A DNA stretch of 64,000 nt from JAEUHM01 sp964538625 (GTDB lineage Bacteria > Verrucomicrobiota > Verrucomicrobiia > Verrucomicrobiales > Verrucomicrobiaceae): assembly GCA_964538625.1 (NCBI GenBank), contig CAZIGH010000006.1, positions 79,853 to 143,852 on the forward strand, given 5' to 3'. Positions 18,947-27,683 of this stretch are shown in pieces. The stretch's first letter is position 1. The number at the start of each line of letters is the position of its first letter. The notes below the pieces were generated by a model, which worked only from the letters and a program-made list of their open reading frames with translations, searched no databases and was not told the origin of the DNA. The position numbers and the translations under genes were made by a program.

Positions 18947-20223
18947 CGCACCGCCACAGACTCGCCGTGCGCATCCAGGCCCTCCACTTCACTGAAGGCA
19001 CGCACGATGGGTTCACTCTTCGCACAGGCCTCCGGCGTCAGGCGCACGATGCTGGTACGGCGCTGGAACATGTCCGCAGTGATACCGGGAAAACTCTTGC
19101 CCGAGCCGCCCGTGGGCAGCGTATGGCTGGGTCCTGCCAGAAAGTCCCCCACGGCCACGGGTGAGTAGTTGCCCACAAAAATCGCCCCGGCAGTTCGCAC
19201 CTGCGGAAGCAGCTCGCCCTCGCTTTCACTAATGAGAACCAGATGCTCGGGAGAGTAGTCATTCACCAGACGCACCCCGGCTTCCATGCTTGGCACCAGG
19301 ACAGCGAAGCCCCCCTTGTCCAGCACCGTCTGCACCATCTGCTGACGACCCAGTTTTGCAGCCTGCGTCTGGATCTCGTTAAGCACCTCCTCGAGCAGGC
19401 TTGCATCATCCGTGATGAATCCTGCGCCGCTGTCCTTCCCGTGCTCCGCCTGCGCCAGGAAGTCTGCCGCTATGAACGACGCCCTGCCCGTTTTGTCACT
19501 GAGGATCAGTACCTCGCTGGGACCCGGGAGCAGATCGATCGACACGGTACCAAAGCTCTGGCGTTTTGCCTCCACCACGTAGCTGTTGCCGGGGCCGAAT
19601 ATCTTTACCACCGGTGCCAGGGTCTCCGTGCCGTAAGCCATGGCTGCGATGGCCTGAGAGCCGCCGACTTTATAGATCTCCGTGGCTCCGGCTATTTTCA
19701 AAGCAGTCAGAAGTCCGGCATTGATGACACCATCTTTCCCACATGGCGTGCACACGACGATCTCCGGCACGCCAGCGGCGGCGGCTATGGCGACCGTCAT
19801 CAGCACTGTGCTCACCAGTGGCGCTGTGCCGCCGGGCACGTAACAGCCCACCCGCTGAAAGGGATGAAATACCTCGCCCACCTCTGCTCCCTGCTCGTTG
19901 ATCATGGACCAGTCCTGTCTCAGGCTGCGTTTCGCAAAGGCGGCCACATTCCGGCACGAGGCTTCAAGCGCTTCGCGTGTCTTCGGACTCGTGACCGCCT
20001 CGGCGGCAGCCAGTTCCTCGGCGCTGACGCGTAGCGTGGCCGGCGTGAGGGAGGCACCGTCAAATTTGGCCGCGTAGGCGATGAGCGCCTCATCCCCTCC
20101 TGTGCGAACGGCCGAAATGACTTCTGCGACCACCGAGCGTACGTGCTCTGAGGCCTCGGCACGACGGTTCAGTGCAGCGATTTGTGTGTCGAAGTCGGCA
20201 TCCGTGTGGCGAATCACTTTCAT
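18934..20223 (-). CDS. hisD: Histidinol dehydrogenase
   Basis: HisD catalyses the last two oxidations of histidine synthesis (L-histidinol to L-histidine, NAD+, zinc). Visible signatures include GCYVPGGTAPLVSTVLM, VVCTPCGKDG, YKVGGSQAIAAMAYGTETL, KIFGPGNSYVVEAKR, IDLLPGPSEVLILSD, AADFLAQAEHGKDSGAGF and NYSPEHLVLISE with zinc-ligand and catalytic Glu-His residues. An upstream ATG at 20265 would add 14 residues (MLRMSLEWLRS...) with no homology-like character; MKVIRHTDADF at 20223 is the better start. No other his gene is in the window. Confidence 0.93.
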   Translation of the reverse strand: MKVIRHTDADFDTQIAALNRRAEASEHVRSVVAEVISAVRTGGDEALIAYAAKFDGASLTPATLRVSAEELAAAEAVTSPKTREALEASCRNVAAFAKRSLRQDWSMINEQGAEVGEVFHPFQRVGCYVPGGTAPLVSTVLMTVAIAAAAGVPEIVVCTPCGKDGVINAGLLTALKIAGATEIYKVGGSQAIAAMAYGTETLAPVVKIFGPGNSYVVEAKRQSFGTVSIDLLPGPSEVLILSDKTGRASFIAADFLAQAEHGKDSGAGFITDDASLLEEVLNEIQTQAAKLGRQQMVQTVLDKGGFAVLVPSMEAGVRLVNDYSPEHLVLISESEGELLPQVRTAGAIFVGNYSPVAVGDFLAGPSHTLPTGGSGKSFPGITADMFQRRTSIVRLTPEACAKSEPIVRAFSEVEGLDAHGESVAVRCRS

Positions 20224-20325
20224 GGGGGGCGGAGAGCGTAGCCACTCCAGAGACATGCGCAACAAGACCGGTGGAAAGGAAGTGTCTCCTTCCCGTTGCC
20301 TTTCACCGGCTTCCGGCAGCAGGCA

Positions 20326-21234
20326 TCACGCCTTGCCCATGTGCCGCAGCAGCGTCACTGCCATGTCAGCCGGCGTTTCGCTGACCGCTATGCCGCACTC
20401 TGCGATGATACGCTTCTTGGCCTCTGCCGTATCTTCCGCGCCACCGATGATGGCTCCGGCGTGTCCCATGCGACGCCCGGGAGGTGCAGTGGCTCCGGCG
20501 ATGAAGGCGGCGATGGGTTTCTTGCAGTTCTCCTTGGCCCAGCGGGCTGCTTCCACTTCCGCATTGCCACCGATCTCGCCGATCATGATGATCGCTTCCG
20601 TCTCCGGGTCTTCATTGAAGAGCTTCAGTACGTCGAGGTGATTTGTGCCATTCACCGGATCGCCCCCGATGCCGACGCAGGTGCTCTGGCCGTAGCCACG
20701 CGTGGTGAGCTGCCACACCGCTTCGTAGGTGAGCGTGCCAGAGCGGGACACGACGCCGATGTTGCCACGCTTGTGGATGTAACCTGGAGCGATGCCAATG
20801 CGGCAGCCGCCGTGCGACTTTTCGCCGTGGCCAGGAGTCACGAGACCGGGGCAGTTCGGACCGATGAGACGCGTCTTCTTGTGCGCCATGGCCGCCTTGG
20901 CACGGATCATGTCATTCACCGGGATACCCTCTGTGATGGCCACCGCGAGGTCCAACTCAGCATCGGCACACTCCAGGATGGCGTCTGCCGCAAAAGGCGG
21001 GGGAACGAAGATCACGGAAACGGTGGCCCCGGTCTGCTTGGCAGCCTCTGCCACCGTATCAAAGATGGGAACCTTATGGCCGTTGTGTTCAAAGAACTGA
21101 CCGCCTTTGCCCGGCGTCACGCCCGCTACGAGCTGAGTGCCGTAATCCAGGGATGCCCGAGCGTGGCGCGAGCCAAAGTCGCCGGTGATGCCTTGAACAA
21201 GAATGCGGGTATCGGTTTCTACGAGGATGGCCAT
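20326..21234 (-). CDS. sucD: Succinate-CoA ligase, alpha subunit
   Basis: SucD carries the CoA-binding Rossmann domain (VQGITGDFGSRHARASLDYG, then VAGVTPGKGG) and the phospho-histidine loop MGHAGAIIGG with His258, which relays phosphate from succinyl phosphate in the TCA cycle. Length (302) is slightly above the usual 285-295: between LVTPG and CRIGIAPGYIH there are about 7 extra residues (HGEKSHG) that most SucD proteins lack. The beta-subunit gene is not directly upstream, where thiE lies instead, so sucC must be elsewhere. Confidence 0.93.
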   Translation of the reverse strand: MAILVETDTRILVQGITGDFGSRHARASLDYGTQLVAGVTPGKGGQFFEHNGHKVPIFDTVAEAAKQTGATVSVIFVPPPFAADAILECADAELDLAVAITEGIPVNDMIRAKAAMAHKKTRLIGPNCPGLVTPGHGEKSHGGCRIGIAPGYIHKRGNIGVVSRSGTLTYEAVWQLTTRGYGQSTCVGIGGDPVNGTNHLDVLKLFNEDPETEAIIMIGEIGGNAEVEAARWAKENCKKPIAAFIAGATAPPGRRMGHAGAIIGGAEDTAEAKKRIIAECGIAVSETPADMAVTLLRHMGKA

Positions 21235-21363
21235 GGGGGGGGGAAGTGAACTTGCGCCCTATGAAGGCGAGAGGACGGGCCAGGGCAAGCCGGAATGCGC
21301 TGAAATGCGTTTATCATACCCGGTTCCTCCAAGGCGCGGCCGTGTCTCGTGAACAGGCCGGTT

Positions 21364-21984
21364 TCAAAGCCGAGCCTTCAGCGTTCTCACTGCACCGCTC
21401 ACATCCGGTGCCAGCAGGAACGCGGATACGACGACCACGCGCTTGGCCCCGGCAGCGAGCACCTCACCCAGACGGGCCTCATGGACTCCGCCAATGCAAA
21501 AGATGGGCACCCGAACCCGCTCATGCACGGCCTGGACATCCTGAAGTCCCACAGGCGTATAGTCCGGCTTGGTGCCCGTGGCATAGAGCGGACCGAAGCC
21601 TATGTAGTCTGCACCCTCTTCATGAGCCGCCACAGCTTGAGCAAGGCTGTGAGTGGATTTGCCAACAAAGCAACCCGCGCCCACCACTTCGCGCGCCCGG
21701 GCCACGGCGTCGTCATCCTGCCCCACGTGCACGCCCTCCGCGCCTACAAGCGCGGCCACCTCGGGGTGGTCATTGATGACTAGGGGCACTCCAGCCGAAC
21801 GGGTGAGAGGGTGCATGACATGTGCCAGCTCCGCCACCCGCTCCACCGGATACGTTTTCGCACGGAGCTGAAGGATGTCTATGCCGCCCTCAATGAGCGC
21901 GGTGGTCATCTCTGCCACGTTTTTCGGCTGGACGTAACCGAGGTCCACAATGCCGTAGAGTTTGCAATCAGTGAGCTGTCGCAT
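21364..21984 (-). CDS. thiE: Thiamine-phosphate synthase
   Basis: The 206-residue TIM barrel joins the thiazole and pyrimidine halves of thiamine. It shows LYGIVDL, GIDILQLRAKTYPVERV (pyrophosphate-binding Arg/Lys), VPLVINDHPEVA, GVHVGQDD, VGKSTHSLAQAVAAHEEGAD, YIGFGPLYATGTKPDY and FCIGGVHEARLGEVLAAGA, all standard ThiE elements. No thiamine riboswitch or other thi gene is visible nearby, so it is probably constitutive and single. Confidence 0.9.
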   Translation of the reverse strand: MRQLTDCKLYGIVDLGYVQPKNVAEMTTALIEGGIDILQLRAKTYPVERVAELAHVMHPLTRSAGVPLVINDHPEVAALVGAEGVHVGQDDDAVARAREVVGAGCFVGKSTHSLAQAVAAHEEGADYIGFGPLYATGTKPDYTPVGLQDVQAVHERVRVPIFCIGGVHEARLGEVLAAGAKRVVVVSAFLLAPDVSGAVRTLKARL

Positions 21985-22039
21985 GGCGGGCAGAACTTTA
22001 GTGGTGATGGCTACTTTTGGCGTGAGGTCGAAGACGGGG

Positions 22040-23107
22040 CTACTTGTTCATGTACACCTCGTTGTAGAAGACCTTGATGTAGTTGAGCCCACGTTTTTCA
22101 TCGAATCCGCGCTCCAGCACGGGTTCATGTTCGCTGTCGTAGCCGGGTTTGACATGCACTTCCACGCCGGTATCCAGCTTGATGACGGCCCCCACGCGTT
22201 TCTTGGCTTTTTTCACCTGCTTGGGTTCGATTTCAAAACTGGTTTCCAGCTCCAGCCCCTGTTCCTCTTCCACCCGTGCACGGTGTTCCGCGAACTTCTC
22301 CACCGCCTCGGGTGTGCGGAGGACTTTCTCCTCAAACTCCTGAAGATCGAAGTGTTCCCGCTCATCAAAGAAGGCCAGCGCTTCGCGCGCGGAAGCACAG
22401 TTCTCCTCTGGTGGTGTGTCGAGCGGACGCTCTTTTTCCATGTAGGAGACGGCTAGGTCTGCGTAAGTCTGGGTGAGGAAGGCGGAGTCTGGAATGGGCT
22501 GCACGCCCAGGAACTCGCGGACCCAGAAGCGGGACTCACCACCGCTGCGGTCGAAGGTATAGACCAGGTAGCCTTTCGCCGCCCAGTGGTCCAGGATGAG
22601 GCAACCCTTGTCGATTTTTTCGGGGTTGATTCCATGTGCGGTGGACAGACGCAGATCACCGTCTTCCTCTGAAATGCTGAGGAATGGCACGACACTCTCC
22701 GACTTGAGGATGCAGATGCCGTTGACGAACTTGTCCTCCACTTCCACCTCCTCGATGAGCGCGATGCACAGGTCCCCAGACTTGATGTTGGGGTGTGTGG
22801 ACTTGGCATAGAGGCGCTTGGCGAGTTCCACACTCTTCGGATGAAGCTTCAGTGTGGGGGCGTCAAAGATGGCCTTGGCACAGTTGTTGACTTCGTGTTG
22901 ATCCAGAGCGCTATGGTGGGCAAAACGGTGCGCCACAAGGTTGCGGAAGGGTTTGAGAAAAAGGGGCGTGAGCACCTCCCGGTCTTCATCATTGACGGGA
23001 AAGGATTCCCTGGAGGTTTCCAGTGGTTCATCACGCTGGGGGTTGCCCACTTTGGCGAGGACGAGACGGGTGACGGAGGCAGAGGAGAAGCGAAGTTTAA
23101 CCGGCAT
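22040..23107 (-). CDS. 37-kDa nucleoid-associated protein (NdpA/YejK family)
   Basis: The protein starts MPVKLRFSSASVTRLVLAKVGN and has the nucleoid-associated domain throughout: LKPFRNLVAHRFAHHS, LAKRLYAKSTHPNIKSGDLC, LIEEVEVEDKFVNGICILKS and GCLILDHWAAKGYLVYTFDRSGGE. E. coli YejK/NdpA binds the nucleoid, and other family members have been linked to phage defence or SOS functions; the role here is open. An upstream ATG (23173) would add 22 residues with no family character, so the start at 23107 is preferred. It ends 55 bases before thiE on the same strand. Confidence 0.75.
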   Translation of the reverse strand: MPVKLRFSSASVTRLVLAKVGNPQRDEPLETSRESFPVNDEDREVLTPLFLKPFRNLVAHRFAHHSALDQHEVNNCAKAIFDAPTLKLHPKSVELAKRLYAKSTHPNIKSGDLCIALIEEVEVEDKFVNGICILKSESVVPFLSISEEDGDLRLSTAHGINPEKIDKGCLILDHWAAKGYLVYTFDRSGGESRFWVREFLGVQPIPDSAFLTQTYADLAVSYMEKERPLDTPPEENCASAREALAFFDEREHFDLQEFEEKVLRTPEAVEKFAEHRARVEEEQGLELETSFEIEPKQVKKAKKRVGAVIKLDTGVEVHVKPGYDSEHEPVLERGFDEKRGLNYIKVFYNEVYMNK

Positions 23108-23187
23108 GGGAAAAGGGGGATGAAGCGTAGTCAGGCCGCGACCAAAGGGAACTGGTTTGCGAGAGTTTTGCACTCAGGCAAGTGCAC

Positions 23188-24075
23188 TCAGCCCTTCGGT
23201 TTGAAAAAGGACCGCTGTTTCTCGCTGATGCTCATGCCGAGGCGCTCCATGACCATGAGCATGTCTTCCCAGACTAGGCGCTTGGACTCGTTGCCCTGGT
23301 TCTCCTGCTCCTGGCGCAGAAGCCAGGAGGGATGGTAGGTGACCATGACGGGTATGCCTCGGAACTCATGAAATCTCGCCCGCAACCGGCCCACGCCGCC
23401 TTCGATACCGAGGCCTTGTGCCGCAGTGGCTCCCAGCGCCACGATCACTTGTGGACGGATGAGCGAGATCTCGGTCAACACATACGGCAGGCAGACGGCC
23501 ATCTCTTGTGCCGTGGGCGGGCGATTGCGTGAGCCCTGCACACCCTCCACAAGGGGGCGGAACTTGCAGATGTTCGTGATATAGACATCCTCCCGCCGTA
23601 GGCCCATGGCGTTGGTGATGATCTTGGTCAGGAGCTGTCCTGCGGGGCCTACAAAGGGCTCTCGCTGCCGCTCCTCCTCGGCCCCAGGGGCCTCGCCGAT
23701 GAACATGAGACTGGCCTGCGGGTTGCCCACGGCAAAGACCATGGTATCCCGCAGTGTACCCAGCGCTTTGGGCCTGGGGTCCTCTTCTGCCATGACGGCG
23801 AGCCGTCCGAGCTTTTCATCCAACGTGTCGCCAGGAACTTCAATCACCTCTGCTGGCGGAGGAGTGGCAGCAACCTTGGGAGGCGGAGCGGGTGGTGGGG
23901 CTTCAAGTGCCCGGATGCGCGCTGCGGCGGCTGCTTCCCTGCGCTTTGACACTGGGTTCTTCACCAGGTTTCGAATGGCGGCCCGGCCTTCCTCATTCAA
24001 CGGCACATGAGTGACGCCCTGCACCGCCCGGCGGTCCAGATAGGCGCGGAGCATGACGATGGCGGCCCTTGACAT
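23188..24075 (-). CDS. Uracil-DNA glycosylase, family 4-like, lacking most Fe-S cysteines
   Basis: The C-terminal 200 residues are a UDG fold with motif A GEAPGAEEERQREPFVGPAG, LRREDVYITNICKFRP, RPQVIVALGATAAQGL and motif B VTYHPSWLLR. These enzymes excise uracil from DNA for base-excision repair. Family 4 normally has four cysteines holding a 4Fe-4S cluster. Here the usual N-terminal C-x2-C before the core is absent (KALGTLRDTMVF), the K-C-R-P cysteine is Phe (KFRP), and only the AVC cysteine remains. The N-terminal 95 residues are basic then Pro/Ala-rich (APPPAPPPKVAATPPPAEV), a probable flexible linker. Confidence 0.85.
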   Translation of the reverse strand: MSRAAIVMLRAYLDRRAVQGVTHVPLNEEGRAAIRNLVKNPVSKRREAAAAARIRALEAPPPAPPPKVAATPPPAEVIEVPGDTLDEKLGRLAVMAEEDPRPKALGTLRDTMVFAVGNPQASLMFIGEAPGAEEERQREPFVGPAGQLLTKIITNAMGLRREDVYITNICKFRPLVEGVQGSRNRPPTAQEMAVCLPYVLTEISLIRPQVIVALGATAAQGLGIEGGVGRLRARFHEFRGIPVMVTYHPSWLLRQEQENQGNESKRLVWEDMLMVMERLGMSISEKQRSFFKPKG

Positions 24076-24115
24076 AGGTGAACGAGAAGCCGGGAGTGAG
24101 GCTGCTGCAACGGCG

Positions 24116-24156
24116 AAAAAGCAAAACGCCGCGCCTGCACGGGGCAGACACGGCGT
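24116..24156 (-). terminator. Rho-independent terminator after the EF-hand gene
   Basis: On the minus strand ACGCCG (24156-24151) pairs with CGGCGT (24131-24126) around an inner GCC/GGC step, followed directly by TTTTGCTTTTT. It lies between the EF-hand gene and the glycosylase gene, so these are probably separate transcripts. Confidence 0.65.
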
Positions 24157-24182
24157 GAAGCTGAGTGAGCCGACGAAGTGGC

Positions 24183-24452
24183 TTATTTCTTCTTCTTGGC
24201 GCCCATGGCCTTGAACTCTTCGAGGCTCAGGTCGCCGCTCTTGTCCTTGTCAAGTTTGCCGAAGGCGGCTTCAGCCTTGGCAGCGTCCTTTGCGCCTTTG
24301 GTGAACTCTTCTTTGGAGAGCTTGCCGTCGCCGTTACCGTCTTTCTTTTTGAAGGCGGCTGCGGGATCGCCTTTGCCCTTGCCCTTGTCTTGAGCGTTCA
24401 CGGTGAAGGTGCAAAGCGCCAGGATGGCGAGGGTGGTGGTGAGTGCTTTCAT
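24183..24452 (-). CDS. Small secreted EF-hand protein
   Basis: An 89-residue protein with a signal peptide (MKALTTTLAILALCTFTVNA) and two EF-hand calcium loops: DGNGDGKLSKEE at about residues 38-49 and DKDKSGDLSLEE at about 69-80, both with the D-x-D/N-x-D/S-G-x-L-x-x-x-E pattern. The rest is lysine- and alanine-rich and ends in KKKK. Small exported EF-hand proteins are numerous in Verrucomicrobia and Planctomycetes; calcium binding is likely, the physiological role unknown. Confidence 0.85.
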   Translation of the reverse strand: MKALTTTLAILALCTFTVNAQDKGKGKGDPAAAFKKKDGNGDGKLSKEEFTKGAKDAAKAEAAFGKLDKDKSGDLSLEEFKAMGAKKKK

Positions 24453-24616
24453 TGATGCAGTTGGTTTGTCTGGGGTGCGATTGTCTTGTTTGATGAAGCG
24501 CCGGTACGCCCGGCACTTCTGCGGGCTTTAACGCGGGCCTTTTTCCGCAGTTTCATCTTTCTGCAAAAAAAGTGCACGAATCTTCAGCCATCGTTCGAGC
24601 ATTGGAAAATCTGTGA

Positions 24617-25975
24617 TTACTGCAATTGCGGCTCGCCCGGAGTGACGGTTTCCCGGTGCACGCGCATCACTTCCTCCATGCGGGAGATCACCTCGGGGTG
24701 TGCACCAGCGACATCGCGCTTCTCACCTACATCCCGCCCAAGATGGAAGAGCAGTGGCTTCTCGTGCGCTTCCAGTGCGGCTTGGCCGTAGCCGGTCTGG
24801 GTTTTGAAGTGGGCCTTCCACTCTCCCACGCGGCAGGCAAAGATTTCGGTGCCACGGTAGTAGAAGAAGGGGCGCTCAGCCAGACTGGAGCCGCTGAACA
24901 AAACGGGAGACAGGTCCACTCCATCATAAACAATACCTTCCGGCAGGGCACGCCCTGCGAGAGCCATGACGGTGGGATAGAGGTCCAGCACAGAGGCCAT
25001 TTGGCTGGTGACGCCGGGCTTGATGCGACCGGGCATCCAGGCGATGCCGGGCACTCTCATGCCGCCCTCCCAAGTGCTGCCCTTGCCGTCTCTGAGGGGA
25101 CCCGCGCTGCCGCCTTGGTCTCCCATAATGAGCCAGGGTCCGTTGTCACTGCTGAAGAAGACAAAGGTGCGCTCTTCCAGCTTCAGCGAGCGGAGCTTCT
25201 CCAGCACCTGCCCCACGCTCCAGTCCAGCTCCTCAATGGAGTCTCCGTAGATGCCGGCACGACTTTTCCCCTTGAACTGGGGTGAGGCAAACATGGGAAC
25301 ATGAGGAAAGGTGTGTGGCATGTAGAGGAAGAAGGGTTTTTCCTTGCTGTCTTCGATGAACTTCAGCGCTTCTTCCGTGTAGCGCTTCGTGAGCGTGGTC
25401 TGGTCTGCGGGCCGCTCGATCACTTTTTCATCCCGCATCAGCGCCACGTTCCAGCCATCTTCGGGCGGAGTCGGTGAGCCTGCGCTCCCTTTGGGGAGGT
25501 CACGCCTGGCATCCATATCATTGGAGTAGGGCAGACCGAAACTGTGATCAAAGCCCTGATCGGTGGGGCGTGATCCTTCGTGAATGCCCAGGTGCCACTT
25601 GCCGATCTTCATGGTGGCGTAGCTCTTTTCCTTCAGCGCTTCGGCCATGGTCACTTCCGCTGCGGGCAGCCCGCCCTTGGAGTCCGGAAAGAGGACGCGC
25701 CGCGCTCCGGACATGCCACTGCGGATGGGGTAGCGCCCGGTCAGCAGGGCAGCGCGGCTGGGGGTGCATACTTCGGCCCCAGAGTAGAAGTCCGTAAAAC
25801 GAAGTCCTTCCGCCGCCATGCGATCCAGGTGCGGTGTACGGATGACCGGGGAGCCGTAGCAGCCCAGGTCGCCATAGCCCAGATCATCTGCGTAAATGAT
25901 GATGACGTTCGCCGGGGTGGCGAAGGTCGAATGCAGCATGGCGATGGCCGAAAAGAGTATCGCAAGGTGCTTCAT
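24617..25975 (-). CDS. Secreted arylsulfatase-type sulfatase
   Basis: A 452-residue S1-class sulfatase with signal peptide MKHLAILFSAIAMLHSTFA. The metal site starts VIIIYADDLGYGDLGCYG, the formylglycine motif is CTPSR at residues 70-74 with GRYPIRSG after it, then KIGKWHLG, FFLYMPHTFPHVP and FFSSDNGPW. The order matches arylsulfatase A-like enzymes. A longer frame to 26068 adds 31 residues lying inside the upstream sulfatase; the ATG at 25975 overlaps that gene's stop by 4 bases (ATGA) and precedes the signal peptide, so it is the true start. Confidence 0.92.
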   Translation of the reverse strand: MKHLAILFSAIAMLHSTFATPANVIIIYADDLGYGDLGCYGSPVIRTPHLDRMAAEGLRFTDFYSGAEVCTPSRAALLTGRYPIRSGMSGARRVLFPDSKGGLPAAEVTMAEALKEKSYATMKIGKWHLGIHEGSRPTDQGFDHSFGLPYSNDMDARRDLPKGSAGSPTPPEDGWNVALMRDEKVIERPADQTTLTKRYTEEALKFIEDSKEKPFFLYMPHTFPHVPMFASPQFKGKSRAGIYGDSIEELDWSVGQVLEKLRSLKLEERTFVFFSSDNGPWLIMGDQGGSAGPLRDGKGSTWEGGMRVPGIAWMPGRIKPGVTSQMASVLDLYPTVMALAGRALPEGIVYDGVDLSPVLFSGSSLAERPFFYYRGTEIFACRVGEWKAHFKTQTGYGQAALEAHEKPLLFHLGRDVGEKRDVAGAHPEVISRMEEVMRVHRETVTPGEPQLQ

Positions 25976-27558
25976 GGCTTGGAGATGGCCTGGATGGCTT
26001 CTGCGACGGTCTTGGTGCCGGATGGTACATAGGCGTCCCACGGACCGTCGGCGCTGCCCGCTGGCCAAGTGGCCGGGTCTGCGTAGATGCCGTCGTCCTT
26101 GAACTCCTTCTGAAGGCGGGCGAGTTCAGCCTTCATCTCTTCAAACTTGGCCTGAACGGCGGGCGAGTCAGCGTCTTCCTTCGAGTGCAGGAGATTGCGC
26201 TGTTCGTTGGGGTCACTGGTGAGATCAAAGAGTTCGTAAGCATCCTGCTTCCAGTAGTGGATGAGCTTGTGTGTGGAAGTGCGCACGCCGAGGTGAGCCA
26301 CGGTGTTGTGATGCCCGGGGTCATGATAGTAGCGGTAGTAGATGGACTTGCGCCACTCCTTCGGCGACTCACCACGCAGCAAGGGCGCTATGGACTGACC
26401 CTGCATCCAGTCCGGGATGGGCAAGCCTGCGAGATCAAGAAAGGTGGGAGCGAGGTCGATGTTGACGACAAAGTCAGCGGATACGTGACCAGCCTTGATT
26501 CCAGGTCCTTTCACAAGCAGCGGAACGTGCAGACCGTGCTCATACATGAAGCGCTTGTCATACAGGCCCAGGTCCCCAAGGAACCAGCCATTGTCTGCGG
26601 AGTAGATGACAATGGTGTTCTCTGCGAGTCCTTCCTTTTCGAGGTAATCCAGCACCGTGCCCACACCGTCGTCCACGCCCTGCACACAGGCTAGATAATC
26701 ACGCATGTATTTCTGGTACTTCCACTTCACCAGGTCCTTTCCTGTGAGCACCTTGCCATCCACCTCGAGCTCCATGGGCTTCTCCTGCATCCACTTTTGC
26801 AAAGCGGGGCCTTTCAAGTCTGCTGGAGGTGTAAGCTTCAGGTCTCGTCGTGTCAGGTCGCGTGCGATGGTCTGCTCGTTGATTGGCAATGCAGTGGGCC
26901 TGGTGGCGTAGTCGTCCCACAACGTCTCTGGTTCCGGGATGACCTTGTCCTTGAACATCGCTATGTGCCGCTCGGCCGGTTCCCAGGCACGATGCGGCGC
27001 TTTCTGATGGAGCATGAGAAAGAAGGGCTTATCCTTGGGCCGTGTTTTTAGCCATTCGATTCCAAGCTCCGTGGTGACATCCGTGCAGTGACCTTCGATG
27101 GTGAGCTTCTTCCCTTCGATCAGGAAGACGGGATTCCAATACGCTCCCTGCCCTGGCAGAACGATCCAGCGGTCAAATCCCGTGGGGTCGCTGCCCAAGT
27201 GCCACTTGCCAATCATCCCGGTGTGGTAGCCGCCTTTTTGAAGCTGCTTGGCCACGTGATCCCGCGCCCCATCAAAACGGTTGAACACCGGCACGGCATT
27301 GAGATGCGAATACTGCCCGGTGAGTAAGGTGGCACGACTGGGCGTACAGATGGAGTTGGTGACAAAGGAGTTGGTAAACCGCGTGCCCTGAGCTGCAAGG
27401 CGGTCGATGTGCGGTGTTTGGTTCACCCTGGAGCCGTAGGCCGAAATGGCGTGCTGGGCGTGGTCGTCCGAAAAAATGAACAGGATGTTTGGGCGCTGGG
27501 CCGCCTGGAGCTGCTGCAAAGCGGCCACTGACAGAAGAGTGAGGAAAAGACGCTTCAT
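25972..27558 (-). CDS. Secreted sulfatase
   Basis: A 528-residue sulfatase with signal peptide MKRLFLTLLSVAALQQLQAA. Core motifs are PNILFIFSDDHAQHAISAYG, CTPSR at residues 71-75 (formylglycine precursor Cys71), MIGKWHLGSDPTG, FFLMLHQKAPHR, IYSADNGWFLGDLG and HGLHVPLLVKGPG. The FSDDHAQHAISAYG start and KAPHR segment are typical of the subgroup acting on sulfated glycans and often called N-sulfoglucosamine or choline-sulfatase-like; the exact substrate is not determinable. It is translationally coupled to the next sulfatase through a 4-base overlap. Confidence 0.92.
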   Translation of the reverse strand: MKRLFLTLLSVAALQQLQAAQRPNILFIFSDDHAQHAISAYGSRVNQTPHIDRLAAQGTRFTNSFVTNSICTPSRATLLTGQYSHLNAVPVFNRFDGARDHVAKQLQKGGYHTGMIGKWHLGSDPTGFDRWIVLPGQGAYWNPVFLIEGKKLTIEGHCTDVTTELGIEWLKTRPKDKPFFLMLHQKAPHRAWEPAERHIAMFKDKVIPEPETLWDDYATRPTALPINEQTIARDLTRRDLKLTPPADLKGPALQKWMQEKPMELEVDGKVLTGKDLVKWKYQKYMRDYLACVQGVDDGVGTVLDYLEKEGLAENTIVIYSADNGWFLGDLGLYDKRFMYEHGLHVPLLVKGPGIKAGHVSADFVVNIDLAPTFLDLAGLPIPDWMQGQSIAPLLRGESPKEWRKSIYYRYYHDPGHHNTVAHLGVRTSTHKLIHYWKQDAYELFDLTSDPNEQRNLLHSKEDADSPAVQAKFEEMKAELARLQKEFKDDGIYADPATWPAGSADGPWDAYVPSGTKTVAEAIQAISKP

Positions 27559-27683
27559 GGAGTGTTGAGAACGGGGCTACGGGCGCAGTATTGCGCCGAA
27601 CACACTGGCCGCCACCACTCGCCGGTCCGCTCGTCCTGAGGGGCCGCTCAGTTTATCGCTTCGATCTTGGTCCGCACGCCAGC

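Noticed and set aside
20296..21249. Plus-strand frame of 317 codons
   Set aside because: Antisense shadow of sucD, caused by high GC.
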